A stretch of DNA of 64,000 bases from NCBI GenBank assembly GCA_020638055.1, contig JACKJH010000002.1:248001-312000 (forward strand), written 5' to 3'. The first letter of the stretch is position 1, and every line of letters starts with the position of its first letter. Made by a program: the position numbers and the translations under genes. The stretch is from Hyphomicrobiaceae bacterium. GTDB lineage: Bacteria; Pseudomonadota; Alphaproteobacteria; Rhizobiales; Hyphomicrobiaceae. Under the pieces are notes generated by a model, which saw only the letters and a list, made by a program, of their open reading frames with translations, did no database searches and was not told the origin of the DNA. Shown here in pieces: positions 60,121-64,000 of this stretch.

Positions 60121-60627
60121 TCAGTGACTCCTTCCGGCGCCTGCGGCCGTTTTTACCAGCGGCTTGGACATGGTCGTATTCGAAAGCCAGACCTCGCCCA
60201 TGGGGACTGTATTGCGCTGAACGTCGCCATATCCGCGCCTTGAGAAAAATTCATGCGCGGTGTCGCTGGCATCAACTGTCAGGGATTGAGCGCCACGCGC
60301 AGCGGCAAGCTTTTCCAGCGCGTCGATCAGCGCCGAACCAACGCCCTGGCCAACGGCATGGGGATGGACATAGAGCATATCGATCTCCTTGTTGCCCTTA
60401 AGGCTGGCGAAACCGAGGATGTCGTTGCCCTGATCGACCAGGATTGTGAGGTTATTGCCAAGGCGTTCAGCGAACGTTTCAGCGTCGGCTGCGCGTGTCA
60501 TCCATGCCAAACGCTGGTCCTCGTCGTACTCGTCTTGTGTCAATTCCTCGATCGCCTGGGCATAGAGGTCTTGCAAGCGCGGCGTATCGGCGAGCATGAA
60601 GGGACGCATGGGCAGCGGTGCGCTCAT
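60121..60627 (-). CDS. GNAT-family N-acetyltransferase
   Basis: Acetyltransferase of 168 residues. Motif A is IDMLYVHPHAVGQGVGSALIDALEKLAAARG with the acetyl-CoA pyrophosphate loop QGVGSA, and the C-terminal LTVDASDTAHEFFSRRGYGDVQRN is motif B. Substrate not known. It overlaps cysS by four bases and almost abuts cimA. Confidence 0.93.
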   Translation of the reverse strand: MSAPLPMRPFMLADTPRLQDLYAQAIEELTQDEYDEDQRLAWMTRAADAETFAERLGNNLTILVDQGNDILGFASLKGNKEIDMLYVHPHAVGQGVGSALIDALEKLAAARGAQSLTVDASDTAHEFFSRRGYGDVQRNTVPMGEVWLSNTTMSKPLVKTAAGAGRSH

Positions 60628-62075
60628 CGCTTCACCTCCCAGGTCGTTTCGATTTCGCCAGTCGTCGGGTTCTTGCCGTCCTTGAGCTGGATGCCTTTGG
60701 CTGCAAGGTCATCGCGGATGCGATCGCTCTCTGCCCAGTCCTTGGCCTTGCGCGCCTTGAGCCGGGCGGCGATGAGTGCATTAATTTCGCCCTGGTCAAC
60801 AGAAACGGGCGCGCGACTTGGATAGATCTCTTCCAGCGTCTCGTTTCCATAAAGGCCGAGAAAATTCAGCGTTGCTTTCAGCGCCGGGCCGGCGCCTTCA
60901 TTGCGCTTTGCCGACTTGAGCAATCCATGCAGAATTGAAATCACACTGGGCGTGTTGAGGTCGTCGGACAGGGCAGCGAGAACTTCGGCATTGGGTTCAC
61001 CGGCAGCTTCGACACCATGGAGCAGCCGCGCGATGTCCGCCAAGGTGTCTCTCGCCTGGACGAGGCGATCAACCGTCCAATCGATGGGCTGGCGATACTG
61101 GGTGGCCAGCATTGCCCAGCGCACGACGCGCCCATTCCACTTCGCACCACCAAAATTATCGGTATCCAGCAATTCATGAACGGTGATGAAGTTGCCAAGC
61201 GACTTCGACATCTTCTCGCCTTCAACCTGCAAGAAGCCGTTGTGCAGCCAATAGTTCGCCATCACGGGCGTGCCGTGGGCGCAGCGCGATTGGGCGATCT
61301 CGTTTTCATGGTGTGGGAACTGGAGGTCGATGCCACCGCCGTGAATATCGAAAACCTCGCCCAGGTGCTTGCCTGACATCGCCGAACATTCAAGGTGCCA
61401 GCCCGGGCGCCCATTGCCGTCGATGCCGCAGGGTGAGGGCCAGCCGGGTTCACCATCCCTGGAAGGCTTCCACAGGACGAAGTCCATGGGCCCACGCTTG
61501 TACGGCGCCACTTCGACGCGCGCGCCAGCCTCCATCTCCTCAAGCGAACGATTGGCGAGTTTGCCGTAATCGGGCATCGAGGCAACGTCAAACAGCACGT
61601 GGCCATCGGCGACATAGGCATGGCCATTCGCAACGAGCTTTTCGCACAGCGCTTTCATCTCGGCGATGTGCCCAGTCGCCTTGGGCTCGACCGTTGGTTC
61701 CAGCACACCTAACGCTGAGATGTCCTTGTGGAACTGCTCGGTTGTCTTTTCGGTGACCCTGGCAATGGCGTCGTTCAATGGCAGGCCGGGAAAATCCTGC
61801 GCCGCGCGCGCGTTGATCTTGTCATCAACGTCGGTGATGTTGCGGGCATATGTGACGTGGTCAGTGCCGTAAACATGACGCAGCAACCGGAACAAAACGT
61901 CGAATACGATGATCGGGCGGGCGTTGCCTATATGCGCAAAATCGTACACGGTCGGCCCGCAGACATACATGCGCACATTTTCAGGATCTATCGGCGTGAA
62001 ATCCTCTTTGCGGCGCGTCAATGTGTTGTAGAGCCTTGGCGACATCAGTGTCCCTTGGTCGTCTTGTGCATTCAT
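60624..62075 (-). CDS. cysS: cysteinyl-tRNA synthetase
   Basis: Class I aminoacyl-tRNA synthetase of about 483 residues. The zinc-site Cys lies in MYVCGPTVYD, the HIGH motif reads FAHIGNARPIIVFD, further zinc ligands lie in WHLECSAMSGKHLGEVFDIHGGGIDLQFPHHENEIAQS, and KMSKS is exact (GEKMSKSLGNF). The C-terminal DALR-like domain is present and of normal size. Starts at 62090, 62075 and 62045 are all in frame; 62075 (MNAQDDQG) is chosen without a decisive ribosome site. First gene of the cysS-GNAT-cimA operon. Confidence 0.97.
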   Translation of the reverse strand: MNAQDDQGTLMSPRLYNTLTRRKEDFTPIDPENVRMYVCGPTVYDFAHIGNARPIIVFDVLFRLLRHVYGTDHVTYARNITDVDDKINARAAQDFPGLPLNDAIARVTEKTTEQFHKDISALGVLEPTVEPKATGHIAEMKALCEKLVANGHAYVADGHVLFDVASMPDYGKLANRSLEEMEAGARVEVAPYKRGPMDFVLWKPSRDGEPGWPSPCGIDGNGRPGWHLECSAMSGKHLGEVFDIHGGGIDLQFPHHENEIAQSRCAHGTPVMANYWLHNGFLQVEGEKMSKSLGNFITVHELLDTDNFGGAKWNGRVVRWAMLATQYRQPIDWTVDRLVQARDTLADIARLLHGVEAAGEPNAEVLAALSDDLNTPSVISILHGLLKSAKRNEGAGPALKATLNFLGLYGNETLEEIYPSRAPVSVDQGEINALIAARLKARKAKDWAESDRIRDDLAAKGIQLKDGKNPTTGEIETTWEVKR

Positions 62076-62090
62076 CTTCTCGGCTCCCAC

Positions 62091-62469
62091 CGCTGGCGTA
62101 CACTGCTACACTCGCGCGGTTCTATTGTCGCCGAACCTCAGGTCTGCTGCTGGCGGGGGGATTTCGATCCAAAAAAGGCATAGGCCGAGGCATGCGCCAG
62201 CTCCAAGAACTCGTTCAAAATGATAGTGCTGCAACAATCGTTGGCAGCATATTTCTGCGCGCATTTTTTCATGGCGTGGTTATGAGCGCTTGGGTTTGAC
62301 CCGTCAAGCATCGCAGGCCGCATTAGAAAATGTGTTAACGCGGCTGGATTGTTCACAGCAAACTACGTCCAACATCCGCCGGGTTTGCCTCTTCTGTTAC
62401 CCTCAGACGATGGACCGTCAAATGGTGAACAGGCGGTGCAGCAGATACCAACAATCCCGGAGGGGTATG
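62091..62469. other. divergent intergenic region upstream of cysS
   Basis: About 380 bases between cysS and the small exported protein. Open frames cross it, but none has a recognisable domain. Both promoters must be here; no specific site was identified. Confidence 0.4.
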
Positions 62470-62931
62470 ATGGCGACAACGGCACGTTGTGAACGTAAAC
62501 TCCCTTGCCAGTCGGGTGCACGCGGTCTTATCGCGGTGGCTTTATTTGGATTTGTCGGCATGGCCGTGGTCCCGGCCGGCCCGCTGTGGGCAGATGAGTA
62601 TACGCTTACAAAATCTGAAAAGGGGCTCGACTGTCGCCGCATGGCTGGGCGCATGCAAATCCGCATCCTCGAACTCAGGGATGGCGGGGCTAGGTCCTTT
62701 GGGTCTGTGGCGGCGGAGGGGTTGCAAGGCACGGTCGTACCGCTTTTTGGCGGCACGAGCCGGGGGCTGAGTGCTGCGGAGGACGCACAACGCGATCTGG
62801 CCAGGCTGCGTGCCATGAATGCCGAACTGATTTCGCGAAAATGCCCTCACTACGATCTGGACGCTGAACTGGCCAAGGACAAGCACGCCTCTTCACCGCG
62901 CCTTATTCACGGCGGATCAAAGGCAAAATAA
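62470..62931 (+). CDS. small exported protein of unknown function
   Basis: 153 residues with a signal peptide (about 15-42, GLIAVALFGFVGMAVVPAGPLWADE). The mature part has two Cys (LDCRRMAGRM and SRKCPHYDLDAELAKD) and two hydrophobic/Gly-rich patches. GGAGG at 62459-62463 supports the double ATG at 62467/62470. The C-terminal helix with LARLRAMNAELISRKCP occurs in other short alphaproteobacterial envelope proteins of unknown role, as far as I recall. The gene stops three bases before a type-A repeat. Confidence 0.65.
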   Translation: MATTARCERKLPCQSGARGLIAVALFGFVGMAVVPAGPLWADEYTLTKSEKGLDCRRMAGRMQIRILELRDGGARSFGSVAAEGLQGTVVPLFGGTSRGLSAAEDAQRDLARLRAMNAELISRKCPHYDLDAELAKDKHASSPRLIHGGSKAK

Positions 62932-62933
62932 CC

Positions 62934-63038
62934 CTAGCCCGCATTGCGATCCGACTCCATCGGATTAGCGCTATAGTTTCTTGTTTGGTCGCATTTTCTT
63001 CGACGAACCGGCGTCCACTTCGTCGGAAAATGTTCTAG
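62934..63038 (+). repeat. type-A palindromic repeat (A8), first of a tandem pair
   Basis: Diverged left hairpin (CTAGCCCGC instead of CTAGAGCGC, GCGCTATAG on the other arm), intact second hairpin. Shares its right-hand CTAG (63035-63038) with the next copy. Confidence 0.88.
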
Positions 63039-63140
63039 ATCGCTTTTTGATCCGATGGAATCGGACCGGCGATCTAGCTTTTTGGTTTGGTCGCATTTTC
63101 TGCGACGAACCGGCGTCCACTTCGTCGGAAAATGCTCCAG
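63035..63140 (+). repeat. type-A palindromic repeat (A9), second of a tandem pair
   Basis: Copy with hairpin arms CTAGATCGC / GCGATCTAG, i.e. a compensated change relative to the GAGCGC/GCGCTC of other copies. The right end is CCAG. Confidence 0.88.
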
Positions 63141-63172
63141 CCGTCGCCGACCGGCCTGGCACCAATGACCTG

Positions 63173-63985
63173 TCAGTCGTCAGGTGCGGGAAAAAGCGCG
63201 CTGGTCCGGCCGGTGAGACGATAGGCGATTAAACCCATCCATTCCTTCGCGACCATATCAAATCGCTTCAGGCCAGAGGGCAGACTATCGAACCATCGAG
63301 AAACGTCCTGGGGACCGCGCAGACGGTAATCAACTGGGAAGGCCGTGACATTGAGCCCGACCTGGCGGAACACACCGACCGCCCGTGGCATGTGATAGGC
63401 CGAGGTTACCAGCAGCCACGTCTCCCCCGGGCGAGCGCCGGTCAACGGTAATGTCAACGTGGCATTCTCGAAGGTATTGCGCGAGCGGGTTTCCACGATC
63501 AGGCGGGATCTGGAAACGCCAAGGCTGGTGAGCAGTTCGGCGACTGCGGTAGAGCCCTCCTCACTTCGACCGAAAACGCGAGCTGCGCCACCGGTAACCA
63601 CGACTTTTGCGTTTGGAAACCGAGTTGCAAGTCGTGCCGTCTCGGTAATGCGCTCGGCAGCCTCGTTCAGTGCCAGCGTGCCGCGGCCTGATGTTACCCA
63701 GCCATCCTCGGCGCCGCCCAGCACAATGATGCCATCCACCGTAGCCCCAACAGAATCTGCTGATTTTTCCGGGAACCGGTTTTCCAGCGGAAGTATGAGC
63801 GCATTGGCCAGAGGCGAAAGGCCGGCAATGAACATAGCGATCAGTGCCATCATCGACGCGGCCAACCCAGCGCGCCGAAACCGTGGTCCGAGCGCGCACA
63901 GCACCACACCCAGGAGTAGGAGCATCCAGATGAGGCTAGATGGTTGCAAAAAGAACGTCAGAACCTTGGCGGCCGGATAAAACAT
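63173..63985 (-). CDS. YdcF-family (DUF218) membrane protein
   Basis: Envelope protein of 270 residues. Two or three hydrophobic segments lie in the first 70 residues, then the DUF218 domain with DGIIVLGGAEDG, VVVTGGAARVFGRSEEGSTAVAELLTSLGV, ETRSRNTFENATLTL and LLVTSAYHMPRAVGVFRQVGL. The family includes ElyC and SanA; ElyC takes part in polyprenyl-phosphate lipid-carrier metabolism in E. coli. Complete within the window (start 15 bases from the right edge). Confidence 0.92.
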   Translation of the reverse strand: MFYPAAKVLTFFLQPSSLIWMLLLLGVVLCALGPRFRRAGLAASMMALIAMFIAGLSPLANALILPLENRFPEKSADSVGATVDGIIVLGGAEDGWVTSGRGTLALNEAAERITETARLATRFPNAKVVVTGGAARVFGRSEEGSTAVAELLTSLGVSRSRLIVETRSRNTFENATLTLPLTGARPGETWLLVTSAYHMPRAVGVFRQVGLNVTAFPVDYRLRGPQDVSRWFDSLPSGLKRFDMVAKEWMGLIAYRLTGRTSALFPAPDD

Positions 63986-64000
63986 TGCATCATAGACCCG

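Noticed and set aside
59199..60401. 400-codon plus-strand open frame opposite cimA
   Set aside because: Fully antisense to a certain gene, Cys/His/Arg-rich translation without a domain.
1..64000. tRNA, rRNA, prophage, integrase or insertion-sequence transposase
   Set aside because: I looked for these and recognised none; short or divergent tRNA genes could be missed without a covariance search.

Overview
The window reads as a chromosomal segment of an alphaproteobacterium, most likely of the order Hyphomicrobiales (Rhizobiales). The reasons are alphaproteobacterial versions of core genes (ilvI/ilvH/ilvC, miaA, serB, cimA, cysS, meaB), an NdvA/ChvA-type glucan exporter, a short (~600 aa) OpgH, a DUF1289 protein, TIGR02281 aspartic proteases, and many palindromic intergenic elements resembling the rhizobial mosaic (RIME-like) repeats. 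No rRNA, tRNA, phage, integrase, transposase or CRISPR array was recognised. Genes lie on both strands in short operons.

Layout. 1-1.2 kb: truncated Tat-exported multicopper oxidase with a Cys-rich secreted partner. 1.7-2.4 kb: solitary methyltransferase in AT-richer DNA. 2.8-8.7 kb: membrane protein, winged-helix regulator, an UppS-type cis-prenyltransferase, an exosortase fused to an EpsI-like domain, and a VIT/VWA surface protein with a textbook PEP-CTERM tail. This is a compact, apparently self-contained protein-sorting locus. 9.2-13.7 kb: HAD phosphatase, then an operon opgH - FkbM methyltransferase - unknown exported protein. 13.8-21.3 kb: alcohol dehydrogenase-like protein, CBS-pair protein, large L,D-transpeptidase, then an overlapping trio (QueD/6-PTPS-like protein lacking catalytic residues, GT4 glycosyltransferase, methyltransferase), and on the other strand a RibD-type reductase with cytochrome b561. 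The pterin-related genes look like a dispersed pathway for a modified pterin or similar metabolite. 21.7-25.9 kb: YfhO-like membrane protein and NdvA-type ABC exporter. 25.9-36.2 kb: AsnC regulator, DSP-like phosphatase, uracil-DNA glycosylase, MBL hydrolase, glutathione S-transferase, thermonuclease, histidine kinase, DUF1289, two tandem aspartic proteases, phosphohexomutase. 37.8-42.8 kb: branched-chain amino-acid genes ilvC, ilvH, ilvI with a lipoprotein and a GST interspersed. 43-46.8 kb: miaA/serB divergent pair and a Ca/Na antiporter. 46.8-53.1 kb: MacAB-like efflux system and an Atm1-type ABC exporter. 53.7-64 kb: LysM coiled-coil protein, LOG-family hydrolase, meaB, cimA-GNAT-cysS operon, small secreted protein, and a YdcF protein.

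The most unusual large-scale property is the intergenic repeat population: at least four modules (A, ~105 bp double hairpin; B, ~270 bp inverted-repeat element and a 74 bp derivative; C, ~166 bp double palindrome; D, 48-60 bp hairpin, once as a 4-copy exact tandem array). Nearly all are bounded by CTAG or a one-base variant, and adjacent modules share a single CTAG, so they build mosaics. Two genes take their stop codons from these repeats. A separate ~320 bp stretch at 36.9-37.2 kb folds into consecutive strong hairpins and is a candidate structured RNA. The exosortase/prenyltransferase/VIT-VWA locus and the pterin-like cluster are the best candidates for incompletely described biology.
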